From: CALKAL01 sp051846895
Lineage (GTDB): Bacteria > Bacillota > Bacilli > Bacillales > Alkalibacillaceae
Length of the DNA: 64,000 nucleotides
Assembly (NCBI GenBank): GCA_051846895.1
Contig: JBPYCQ010000005.1
Span: 124,001-188,000 of the forward strand
Direction: 5' to 3'
Under the pieces are notes generated by a model. The model was not told the origin of the DNA. It was given only the letters and a program-made list of their open reading frames with translations, and did no database searches. A program made the position numbers and the translations under genes. This document shows, in pieces, positions 8,401 through 16,078 of this stretch; position 1 is the stretch's first letter; every line of letters begins with the position of its first letter.

Positions 8401-9244
8401 ATGTCATTTCATGAACTACCAACGAAATATATCGATCAACTTTCTTTGAAAGTGTCAGATTTAAATCGCTCCATCCAATTTTATGAACAACTATTAGGGT
8501 TTACTGTTTTACGCCAAAACGAAAGTGAAGTGACTTTGTCTATAGATGGCCAAACATCGACATTAACCCTCACAACATCGGACAATGTTTTGCCAATAGA
8601 CCATCGTCGAACAGGACTTTTCCATATCGCCTATTTATTGCCGAATCGCAAACATTTAGCTGACTTTTTGTACTACGCATCAAAAAAACCAAATTCCAAT
8701 ACATGGAGCATCAGATCATGGTGTTTCTGAGGCAATTTATTTAGCGGATCCAGACGGAAATGGGATTGAGATTTATCGAGATTTGGATGAAAAAGAGTGG
8801 CAGTGGAACAATGGCCGAGTCAATATGTATACGGACTCATTAAACTTAGAAGAACTTTTGCAACATCAAACAGATGAAGGTTGGCAAGGATTCCCTGAAG
8901 GCTCTGTAATCGGTCATATACATTTGAAAGTTCATGATTTGAATGTTGTTCGTGAGTTTTATTGTGATTTACTTAACTTTGATGTCGTAGCTGAATACGG
9001 TCCACAAGCTTTGTTTATATCTGATAAAGGTTATCACCATCACATCGGGTTAAATATATGGCAAAGTGCTGGGGGTCAAAAGAAATTAGAAAAAGAAGTC
9101 GGACTTAATTGGTATTCAATTAAAATGACAGAGGACGAACGTCAAGACATAAAAAAGAAACTAGAACAAAAAGGTTATTTAATAGAAGAACTAAAAGGAA
9201 GTTTTGTAGTTGAAGACCCAGCAGGTATAAAAATATATTTTTAA
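8401..9244 (+). pseudogene. CatE-like vicinal-oxygen-chelate protein, frameshifted
   Basis: Two frames together encode one protein of about 280 residues with two glyoxalase-fold (VOC) modules. The first frame (from ATG 8401 or upstream ATG 8377) ends after NSNTWSIRSWCF at 8730. Shifting by one base in the A7 run at 8692-8698 restores QIPIHGASDHGVSEAIYLAD, a typical catechol-2,3-dioxygenase-like segment, and this frame continues to 9244. Metal-ligand candidates are the His of DQLSLKV-type strands and HIHLKVHD, with E in GNGIEIY. One extra A explains the break, so either the gene is dead or the base is a sequencing error. GTAGGG before 8401 is a modest ribosome site. Confidence 0.75.
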
Positions 9245-9247
9245 TTA

Positions 9248-9279
9248 AAATGAGTGCCACATTGCTAAGACACTCATTT
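9248..9279. terminator. Bidirectional terminator between convergent genes
   Basis: AAATGAGTG (9248-9257) and CACTCATTT (9271-9279) pair; T residues follow on the plus strand and a T-rich run follows on the minus strand. The stop codon of the minus-strand gene lies inside the stem. Confidence 0.75.
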
Positions 9280-9714
9280 TTTGTAATCCCACAGAATCGT
9301 CCATTTTCCTTCTACTTTTGTCGTGTAAACATTTTGAGTCAATGAAAAGTTTCCGTACTTCGTAACGGTTGCAACATACACATCAATTGGATCAGCACCA
9401 TCTTCAAAAATCCAATCATTTTTTTCACTTAACTGGCCAATTTCATAATTAAACGTTTCAACATCGAAATGGTTAAAAAAGACGTGCACACGGTCTTGTA
9501 AATAGTGACCTTTACTAAATTTTTCTTTCATATACGGGTGGAACATTGCCCATGAATCAGCAAATTTACCCTCTTGTTCATAGGCATAGAAAGTATTAAT
9601 AGCAATTTTCGCTTCGTGTTCTTGATTAAAGTAATTATAGATTAAATAGCTACTTGCAAGGATAATGACAAAAACAAAGGCGAATATTACTAGTTTTCTC
9701 TGAGGATTGTTCAT
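9274..9714 (-). CDS. Membrane-anchored NTF2-like small protein, unknown function
   Basis: The 146-residue protein has an N-terminal anchor (about residues 8-28) and an extracytoplasmic domain. The pattern INTFYAYEQEGKFADSWAMF and the C-terminal VYTTKVEGKWTILWDY resemble the small alpha-beta fold of NTF2-like proteins, in which a final strand often has W-x-I. There is no cysteine lipobox. It is transcribed convergently with the VOC gene and divergently from the thiolase operon. I cannot name a substrate. Confidence 0.65.
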   Translation of the reverse strand: MNNPQRKLVIFAFVFVIILASSYLIYNYFNQEHEAKIAINTFYAYEQEGKFADSWAMFHPYMKEKFSKGHYLQDRVHVFFNHFDVETFNYEIGQLSEKNDWIFEDGADPIDVYVATVTKYGNFSLTQNVYTTKVEGKWTILWDYKK

Positions 9715-9830
9715 TAAGATGACTCCTTTGAGATTAGCATTATTTATATTGTATTAAGAGATTGATTGTTTAATAACGGATAACTTTTTAGATTGTATGA
9801 GCATATTTCTAATTAAAATAAAATATAAAT

Positions 9831-9848
9831 TGAGCGAGCGTTCAGTCG
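9831..9848 (+). promoter_or_regulatory. FadR-like palindrome ahead of the thiolase operon
   Basis: TGAGCGAGCGTTCAGTCG is a partial palindrome spaced like the FadR box at 5771 but with a GC-rich centre; it agrees with the FadR consensus at only about 10 positions. It may be a weaker site or the site of the TetR-family protein encoded at 15435. Confidence 0.45.
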
Positions 9849-9854
9849 GTTTTA

Positions 9855-9863
9855 TGTTATAAT
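9855..9863 (+). promoter_or_regulatory. Extended -10 promoter of the acyl-CoA degradation operon
   Basis: TGTTATAAT is a perfect extended -10 element (TG-N-TATAAT); no good -35 lies at 16-18 bp, which an extended -10 can tolerate. The FadR-like palindrome lies just upstream and the cre site just downstream. Confidence 0.65.
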
Positions 9864-9865
9864 GA

Positions 9866-9879
9866 TGATAGCGTTTACA
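9866..9879 (+). promoter_or_regulatory. cre site (CcpA) at the thiolase operon
   Basis: TGATAGCGTTTACA matches the cre consensus TGWNANCGNTNNCA at every defined position. It begins three bases after the -10, over the transcription start, a position where CcpA normally represses. Confidence 0.75.
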
Positions 9880-9901
9880 AGTGAAAAGGGAGGAATTTAA
9901 T

Positions 9902-11083
9902 ATGACTAAAACAGTCATTGTAGCTGGTGCAAGAACACCTTTTGGAAAATTTGGTGGAGGTCTAGCACCACTTACTGCAGCGCAGTTAGGCGGAATAGCG
10001 ATTAAAGAAGCATTAAAACGTGCAGGTATTGAAGGAAAAGATGTTCAAGAAGTGATTATGGGGACAGTTTTACAAGGTGGTCAAGGACAGCTGCCTTCAC
10101 GTCAGGCCATGCGTCATGCTGGAATCCCGTGGGAGACGAAGACGGAAACGATTAACAAAGTTTGTGCATCTGGTATGCGCAGTGTGGCCCTAGGTGATAT
10201 GATGATTCGCCTTGGTGAAGAAGAAGTGATCGTTGCTGGTGGTATGGAAAGCATGAGTAATGCGCCGTATTTCATGCCGAATGCGCGTTGGGGAATGCGT
10301 ATGGGTGATCAAAAAGTAGTCGACATGATGGTTCATGATGGGCTTACATGTTCTTTCGAAAATGTGCATATGGGAACTTACGGAAACCGCACAGCAACGA
10401 AATTCGAATTATCACGTGAAGATCAAGATAACTGGGCGGTGCAAAGTCATGAACGTGCTTTAAAAGCAATTGACGAAGGAAAATTCAAAGAGGAAATCGT
10501 TCCCGTTGAAGTGCCACAACGTAAAGGTGATCCAGTCGTTGTTGATACAGACGAGGCACCAAGACCTGGAACGACGTTAGAAAAACTAGCTAAATTACGC
10601 CCAGCATTTGATAAAGATGGTACCATTACAGCGGGTAACGCACCTGGAGTTAATGATGGTGCAGCAGCAATGGTTTTAATGTCTGAAGATAAAGCTAAAT
10701 CTTTAGGAAAAGACCCTTTAGCAACGATCATCGCCCATGAAGAAGTCGCAGTAGAAGCTGATCGCTTCCCAGAAACACCGGGAATTGTGATTAACAAACT
10801 ACTAGAAAAAACAGGCTATAAGTTAGAAGAAATTGATTTATTTGAAGTGAACGAAGCATTCGCCGCTGTGTCACTCGCAAGCGGAAAAATTGCTGGACTT
10901 GATCCGGAAAAAGTGAATGTCAACGGTGGAGCAGTCGCACTTGGACACCCAATTGGCGCAAGTGGAGCACGCATCATTTTAACGCTAGCATATGAACTTA
11001 AACGTCGCGGTGGCGGATTAGGAATTGCATCAATTTGTTCTGGTGGTGGCCAGGGCGATGCGATTTTAATAGAAGTAAAATAG
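9902..11083 (+). CDS. mmgA: Acetyl-CoA acyltransferase (thiolase)
   Basis: I use the ATG at 9902, preceded by AAAGGGAGG, not the GTG at 9881. The 393-residue protein has the thiolase signatures in order: nucleophilic Cys in NKVCASGMRSV (near 88), the NGGAVALGHPIGASGAR block with the catalytic His (near 348), and the second Cys in SICSGGGQGDA (near 379). It splits 3-ketoacyl-CoA, or runs in reverse to condense two acetyl-CoA. It is first in a co-directional cluster with hydroxyacyl-CoA and acyl-CoA dehydrogenases, in the same order as mmgABC of B. subtilis. Exact chain-length preference cannot be read from sequence. Confidence 0.9.
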   Translation: MTKTVIVAGARTPFGKFGGGLAPLTAAQLGGIAIKEALKRAGIEGKDVQEVIMGTVLQGGQGQLPSRQAMRHAGIPWETKTETINKVCASGMRSVALGDMMIRLGEEEVIVAGGMESMSNAPYFMPNARWGMRMGDQKVVDMMVHDGLTCSFENVHMGTYGNRTATKFELSREDQDNWAVQSHERALKAIDEGKFKEEIVPVEVPQRKGDPVVVDTDEAPRPGTTLEKLAKLRPAFDKDGTITAGNAPGVNDGAAAMVLMSEDKAKSLGKDPLATIIAHEEVAVEADRFPETPGIVINKLLEKTGYKLEEIDLFEVNEAFAAVSLASGKIAGLDPEKVNVNGGAVALGHPIGASGARIILTLAYELKRRGGGLGIASICSGGGQGDAILIEVK

Positions 11084-11094
11084 GAGGTTTCTAT

Positions 11095-11946
11095 ATGTCT
11101 ATTAAGAACGTCATGGTAATCGGAGCTGGCCAAATGGGCGCTGGTATTGCCCAAGTTTTTGCCCAGTCCGGCTACCACGTAAAACTAAATGATTTATCAC
11201 AAGAAGCATTAGAACGCGGTTTGAAAGGGATTGAAAAAATATTATCCCGTAACGTAGAAAAGGGCCGCATGACTGAAGATGAAAAAGCAACAACTTTACA
11301 GAACATAACGACTACAACGTCACTAGAGGATGCCTCTGATTGTGATTTAGTCGTTGAAGCTGTTGTGGAAAATATGGAAGTTAAAACAAAAGTGTTCAAA
11401 GAGCTCGACCGCATCACACCAAAGCATGCGATTCTAGCAACAAACACGTCATCACTACCAATTACAGATATTGCGGCAGTCACTGAACGCCCTGAGCAAG
11501 TCATCGGTATGCACTTTATGAACCCCGTTCCAGTGATGAAGCTCGTTGAAATCATTCGCGCCATTCAAACGTCTGATGAAACATACCAAACGATTGAAGC
11601 AACCGCAAAACAATTAGGAAAAGTCCCTGTAGAAGTGAACGATTACCCAGGCTTCGTCTCAAACCGAGTACTCATGCCGATGATCAACGAAGCCATTTAT
11701 ACCGTTTACGAAGGCGTCGCACAACCAGAAGCCGTCGATGAAGTGATGAAACTCGGCATGAATCACCCAATGGGACCACTACAACTCGCAGACTTCATCG
11801 GACTCGACACATGCCTGTACATCATGGAAGTCCTTTATGAAGGCTTTGGCGATAGCAAATACCGCCCCTGCCCACTACTTCGCAAGTACGTCTCAGCAGG
11901 CTGGCTAGGTAAAAAATCAGGCCGCGGCTTTTACGTCTATAACTAA
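11095..11946 (+). CDS. mmgB: 3-hydroxybutyryl-CoA dehydrogenase
   Basis: The start is the ATG at 11095, after TAGGAGG and 11 bases past the thiolase stop; an upstream in-frame ATG at 11035 lies inside the thiolase gene and is ignored. The 283-residue product opens with the NAD-binding loop VIGAGQMGAGIAQVF. It contains the family signature around MHFMNPVPVMKLVEI and the C-terminal dimer domain with NHPMGPLQLADFIGLD. It oxidises 3-hydroxyacyl-CoA for the adjacent thiolase. Length equals the short hydroxybutyryl-CoA dehydrogenase class without a fused hydratase. Confidence 0.92.
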   Translation: MSIKNVMVIGAGQMGAGIAQVFAQSGYHVKLNDLSQEALERGLKGIEKILSRNVEKGRMTEDEKATTLQNITTTTSLEDASDCDLVVEAVVENMEVKTKVFKELDRITPKHAILATNTSSLPITDIAAVTERPEQVIGMHFMNPVPVMKLVEIIRAIQTSDETYQTIEATAKQLGKVPVEVNDYPGFVSNRVLMPMINEAIYTVYEGVAQPEAVDEVMKLGMNHPMGPLQLADFIGLDTCLYIMEVLYEGFGDSKYRPCPLLRKYVSAGWLGKKSGRGFYVYN

Positions 11947-11975
11947 TTACTAGAGCAACTTACTCAGTTCAGCTT

Positions 11976-12150
11976 TGCAGATAGAAAGACGTTTTGGCAG
12001 ATTGAATAAAAAAAATGGCAGATTCATTTCCGAATTTGGCAGATTAAATTTTAAAATTGGCAGATTGAAATCAAAATTTGGCAGATGAAACCTCCAAAAC
12101 GGCAGATAGAGCAAGCAGTTTTGCAGATTGACTCATACTTTTTGGCAAAC
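11976..12150. repeat. 21-bp tandem array, GGCAGAT family (about 8 units)
   Basis: GGCAGAT recurs at 11996, 12017, 12038, 12059, 12080, 12101 and, as TGCAGAT, 12122: exact 21-base steps with 14 variable AT-rich bases between. A degenerate copy precedes it at 11977 and TGGCAAA follows at 12143. It fills the spacer between the hydroxyacyl-CoA dehydrogenase and the next acyl-CoA dehydrogenase, ending only a few bases before the latter's ribosome site. Confidence 0.85.
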
Positions 12151-12174
12151 TACACAAGGAGGTGCAACTAACTC

Positions 12175-13314
12175 ATGAATTTGCACTTTACAGAAGAACA
12201 AGAAATGATGCGTAAGATGGTCCGTGACTTCGCTCAGAAAGAAGTGGCTCCAGAAGTAGAACGGATGGAATTAGAAGACCGTTTCCCAAAAGAAATTGTG
12301 AAAAAAATGGGGGAGCTCGGCATTTTAGGAATTCCAGTTCCAGAACAATACGGTGGAGCGGGTATGGACTACGTCTCCTACATCATCGCGATTCACGAAT
12401 TATCAAAAGTGAGTGCGACCCTTGGAGTCATCTTATCAGTTCATACATCAGTTGGAACGTTTCCGATATTAAAGTTTGGAACTGAAGAACAGAAGAAGCA
12501 TTACATTCCAAAACTAGCATCTGGAGAATATTTAGGAGCATTCGCCCTTACCGAACCAGGTGCTGGAAGTGATGCAGCAAACCAAAGAACACGTGCGAAG
12601 AAAGACGGCGATCATTATATTTTAAACGGGTCGAAAATTTTTATTACAAATGGCGGCTATGCTGATACGTATATCGTTTTTGCAAAGACGAATGCAGACC
12701 TAGGTAGTAAAGGGATCTCAGCTTTTATCGTAGAAAAAGATACACCTGGATTTGAAATCGGTAAGCCTGAGGAAAAGATGGGCTTGCACGGTTCAAGCAC
12801 AGTGCCACTTACATTTGAAAATTGTAAAATACCAGCTACACAGCTTCTAGGAAAAGAGGGCGAAGGGTATAAAATTGCTCTAGCAAATTTAAATATCGGA
12901 CGAATCGGTATTGGTGTTCAAGCACTTGGAATTGCAGAAGCAGCATTCGAAGCGGCAACGACATATGCGAAAGAGCGTGAACAATTCGGAAAGCCTATCG
13001 CTCACCAACAAGGTTTATCTTTTAAACTAGCAGATATGGCAACAGCAGTTGAAGCATCGCGCCTATTAATCTATCAAGCCGCATCACTTCATGAAGCAGG
13101 GAAAGACTGTGCAAAAGAAGCATCAATGGCGAAAAAATTTGCTTCACAGACGGCGGTCGATGTTTCGATTGAAGCGGTGCAAGTATTTGGCGGTTACGGT
13201 TATACGAAAGACTATCCAGTTGAACGCTATATGCGAGATGCGAAAATAACACAAATTTATGAAGGAACAACAGAAATCCAAAACTTAGTCATCAGTAGAC
13301 AATTGTTCAAATAG
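12175..13314 (+). CDS. mmgC: Acyl-CoA dehydrogenase (MmgC-like)
   Basis: The 379-residue flavoenzyme shows the full family pattern: FALTEPGAGSDA (FAD/substrate loop), IFITNGG, the DMATAVEASRLL helix, and the C-terminal QIYEGTTEIQN carrying the catalytic glutamate near residue 363. It makes the 2,3-double bond in short or branched acyl-CoA and passes electrons to electron transfer flavoprotein. The ribosome site AAGGAGG stands 11 bp ahead. It is 12 bp before a second acyl-CoA dehydrogenase with similar sequence, so the pair likely arose by duplication. The symbol reflects gene order, not proven substrate. Confidence 0.88.
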   Translation: MNLHFTEEQEMMRKMVRDFAQKEVAPEVERMELEDRFPKEIVKKMGELGILGIPVPEQYGGAGMDYVSYIIAIHELSKVSATLGVILSVHTSVGTFPILKFGTEEQKKHYIPKLASGEYLGAFALTEPGAGSDAANQRTRAKKDGDHYILNGSKIFITNGGYADTYIVFAKTNADLGSKGISAFIVEKDTPGFEIGKPEEKMGLHGSSTVPLTFENCKIPATQLLGKEGEGYKIALANLNIGRIGIGVQALGIAEAAFEAATTYAKEREQFGKPIAHQQGLSFKLADMATAVEASRLLIYQAASLHEAGKDCAKEASMAKKFASQTAVDVSIEAVQVFGGYGYTKDYPVERYMRDAKITQIYEGTTEIQNLVISRQLFK

Positions 13315-13326
13315 GAGGAACTTTAT

Positions 13327-14466
13327 ATGAATTTTCAATTAACTGAAGAACAACAAATGTTACGAAAAATGGTTCGTGATTTTGCAGAAAAAGAAGTAGG
13401 ACCAACAGCAGCTGAACGAGACGAAGAAGAGCGTTTTGATCGTGAAATCTTTGATAAAATGGCGGAGCTCGGACTAACAGGGATTCCTTGGCCAGAAGAG
13501 TACGGTGGAATCGGTGCAGACTTTGTTAGTTACTGTATAGCTGTAGAAGAATTATCTCGAGTTTGTGCGTCAACAGGTGTCACACTATCCGCCCATATTT
13601 CACTTGCGAGCTGGCCGATTTACACGTACGGAACAGAAGAGCAAAAGCAAAACTTTTTACAGCGTTTAGCAACAGGTGAAGCACTTGGAGCATATGCTTT
13701 ATCTGAGCCTGGAGCAGGAAGTGATGTCGCATCTATGCGCACAACGGCAAAATTAGAAGGCGACCACTACGTTCTTAACGGAAACAAAGTATGGATTACA
13801 AACGGTGAAGTAGCTGATATTTATGTCGTCTTCGCAAAAACAGATGTCGATGCACGTCATAAAGGAATCTCAGCTTTTATTGTTGAAAAAGGAACAGAAG
13901 GATTCTCATTTGGTAAAAAAGAGAAAAAACTTGGCATTCGTTCATCCCCGACGACAGAATTAATTTTTGAAAACTGTCGTGTACCGAAAGAAAACTTACT
14001 CGGCCAAGAAGGTGAAGGATTCAAAATTGCCATGACAACACTTGATGGTGGTCGTAACGGAATTGCCGCTCAAGCAGTTGGGATTGCGCAAGGTGCATTA
14101 GACGCGGCGATTGACTATGCTAAAGAACGTGAACAGTTCGGAAAACCGATTGCACATAATCAAGGTATTTCATTTAAACTAGCAGACATGGCAACAGCTG
14201 TTGAAGCTTCACGCCTACTCACTTATCAAGCGGCATACAACGAATCGAACGGCATTCCGTATCAAAAGGAATCTGCGATGGCGAAGCTTTTTGCCGGGGA
14301 TACAGCGATGAAAGTGACGGTCGAAGCGGTGCAAGTATTCGGTGGGTACGGCTACACGAAAGATTATCCAGTTGAACGCTTTATGCGTGATGCGAAGATT
14401 ACACAAATTTATGAAGGAACTCAAGAAATTCAACGACTTGTCATCGGACGAATGGTCACAAAATAA
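13327..14466 (+). CDS. acdA: Acyl-CoA dehydrogenase AcdA
   Basis: This 379-residue protein is close to B. subtilis AcdA as I remember it, including PTAAERDEEERFD near the N-terminus and KLGIRSSPTTE in the middle domain. The flavin loop ALSEPGAGSDV, ITNGEVADIYVVFAKT and the catalytic-base segment QIYEGTQEIQR are all present. It is translationally close to the preceding paralogue (12-bp gap, ribosome site AGGAGG). In B. subtilis acdA also lies near fadF. Substrate range is probably short to medium or branched acyl-CoA. Confidence 0.9.
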   Translation: MNFQLTEEQQMLRKMVRDFAEKEVGPTAAERDEEERFDREIFDKMAELGLTGIPWPEEYGGIGADFVSYCIAVEELSRVCASTGVTLSAHISLASWPIYTYGTEEQKQNFLQRLATGEALGAYALSEPGAGSDVASMRTTAKLEGDHYVLNGNKVWITNGEVADIYVVFAKTDVDARHKGISAFIVEKGTEGFSFGKKEKKLGIRSSPTTELIFENCRVPKENLLGQEGEGFKIAMTTLDGGRNGIAAQAVGIAQGALDAAIDYAKEREQFGKPIAHNQGISFKLADMATAVEASRLLTYQAAYNESNGIPYQKESAMAKLFAGDTAMKVTVEAVQVFGGYGYTKDYPVERFMRDAKITQIYEGTQEIQRLVIGRMVTK

Positions 14467-14494
14467 ATCAAGCTTACTGAAAGGGTTGGGATGA

Positions 14495-15451
14495 ATGGAT
14501 CAACTTGCAGAAAAAATTTCAAACAAAGATCAACGTGCACTCGCTCGTGCCATCACATTAATAGAAAATGATCATCCTGAAAAGCTGACACTCATGCGCA
14601 AACTAAATGAAAAGAAGAAAAATGCGCATTACATCGGCATTACAGGGTCACCTGGTGCGGGTAAAAGCTCTCTCGTTGATAAACTCGTCACAACGTTAAG
14701 AGAAAAAGAGTTTGAAGTTGCAGTGATTGCTGTTGATCCGACCAGTCCATTTAGTGGCGGGGCACTTCTTGGAGACCGTGTCAGAATGTATAAACATTTT
14801 ACTGATGAAAACGTGTTTATTCGCAGTATGGCAACACGAGGCAGTCTTGGCGGGCTTGCTCGAGCAACTAAAGATGCCATTCGTGCTTGTGATGCTTATG
14901 GCTTTGATTACATTATTGTTGAAACAGTAGGCGTTGGGCAATCGGAGCTTGATATTATGAAGGTTGCTGATACGACAGCAGTCGTCTTAACTCCAAATAG
15001 TGGAGACATTTTACAAGTGTATAAAGCAGGCATTATGGAGATTGCTGACCTTTTCATATTAAATAAAGCCGATCTCCCAGGCATTAGAAAATTAAAAAAC
15101 TTACTCAAAGATTTAATTCATATATCAGGAGAGCGCGATTTTCAACAGCTTATTGTTGAAACAAGTGTTACAGAAAACTTCGGCTTTGAAGAGCTATACG
15201 ATGCTTTTACTAAACATTGGACGTATTTAAATGAAACCAATCAAGGTCAGTTAAAAAGGAAAGAGCAGCTACAGTACGAAGTGTATGAACTCATTCAGGA
15301 AGCATTATGGAAAGACGTTCATTCTTTTATACAGAAAGACCGTCATAAAATTGAACAGCTAAAACAAGCTGAAGACCCATATGTTTTAGCTGAAAAGTGG
15401 CTATCCGAATGGAAAAAAAGCACAGGTGATGTGAATGGTAAAACAGATTAA
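14495..15451 (+). CDS. meaB: MeaB/ArgK-type G-protein chaperone of acyl-CoA mutase
   Basis: The 318-residue product has a SIMIBI-class GTPase core: P-loop GSPGAGKSSLVDKL (about residues 50-63), DPTSPFSGGALLGDR as the switch region, TVGVGQSELD, and NKAD for guanine recognition. MeaB proteins protect B12-dependent acyl-CoA mutases and gate cofactor loading. The nearby mutase IcmF already has its own fused G-domain, so a stand-alone copy is not strictly expected. Its stop lies 17 bases inside the next gene. Confidence 0.9.
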   Translation: MDQLAEKISNKDQRALARAITLIENDHPEKLTLMRKLNEKKKNAHYIGITGSPGAGKSSLVDKLVTTLREKEFEVAVIAVDPTSPFSGGALLGDRVRMYKHFTDENVFIRSMATRGSLGGLARATKDAIRACDAYGFDYIIVETVGVGQSELDIMKVADTTAVVLTPNSGDILQVYKAGIMEIADLFILNKADLPGIRKLKNLLKDLIHISGERDFQQLIVETSVTENFGFEELYDAFTKHWTYLNETNQGQLKRKEQLQYEVYELIQEALWKDVHSFIQKDRHKIEQLKQAEDPYVLAEKWLSEWKKSTGDVNGKTD

Positions 15452-16058
15452 TTCATCCATTAAAGATGAAAAACTAATACAAAAAAGACGCGCCCAATTA
15501 CAAAAGGGTGCTGTTAAACTATTTAAAGAAAAAGGGTTTCATAAAGCAACAACTCGAGAAATCGCTAAAGCGGCTGGATTTAGTATTGGGACGCTTTATG
15601 AATATATTCGAAAAAAAGAAGATGTCCTCTTTCTTGTCTGTGATGCGATTTATAACGAAGTAAAATCACGTATGGAAGCGGTCATTGATCCAAACGTCAC
15701 ATCTGAAGAATCACTTTGGCAAGCGGTGAAATCATATTTTCAAATAATGGATGATATGCAAGATGAGCTGCTCATCCTTTATCAAGAATTAAAGATACTC
15801 CCGAAAGATGCTAAAGAATATGTGTTTGAAAAAGAAAAAGAAATGGTTCATATTATTGAAAAAGTTATTTATAACAACTATCCACATATTACTGAAAATG
15901 AATTAGCGATCATATCGAATAATGTTGTTATTCAAGGGCAAATGTGGGCATTCAGACGTTGGCTTATTCAAAAGCAATTCACATTAGCTGAATATACGAA
16001 AATTCAGTTTGATTTACTATTAAAACAATTGAAAGTAGCTAATTTAGCTTTAGATTAA
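15435..16058 (+). CDS. TetR/AcrR-family regulator, probable fatty-acid-degradation repressor
   Basis: The 207-residue protein has an N-terminal TetR DNA-binding domain, with the recognition region KATTREIAKAAGFSIGTLYEYI at about residues 35-56 and the usual KKEDVLF after it. The C-terminal ligand domain is all-helical and divergent. It overlaps meaB by 17 bases and lies 20 bases ahead of icmF, inside the operon it probably controls. The FadR-type boxes at 5771 and 9831 are its natural candidate sites. It may be the local FadR or a paralogue; no experiment is implied. Confidence 0.85.
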   Translation: MVKQINSSIKDEKLIQKRRAQLQKGAVKLFKEKGFHKATTREIAKAAGFSIGTLYEYIRKKEDVLFLVCDAIYNEVKSRMEAVIDPNVTSEESLWQAVKSYFQIMDDMQDELLILYQELKILPKDAKEYVFEKEKEMVHIIEKVIYNNYPHITENELAIISNNVVIQGQMWAFRRWLIQKQFTLAEYTKIQFDLLLKQLKVANLALD

Positions 16059-16078
16059 GGTAGAGGAGGTTTTTCAAC

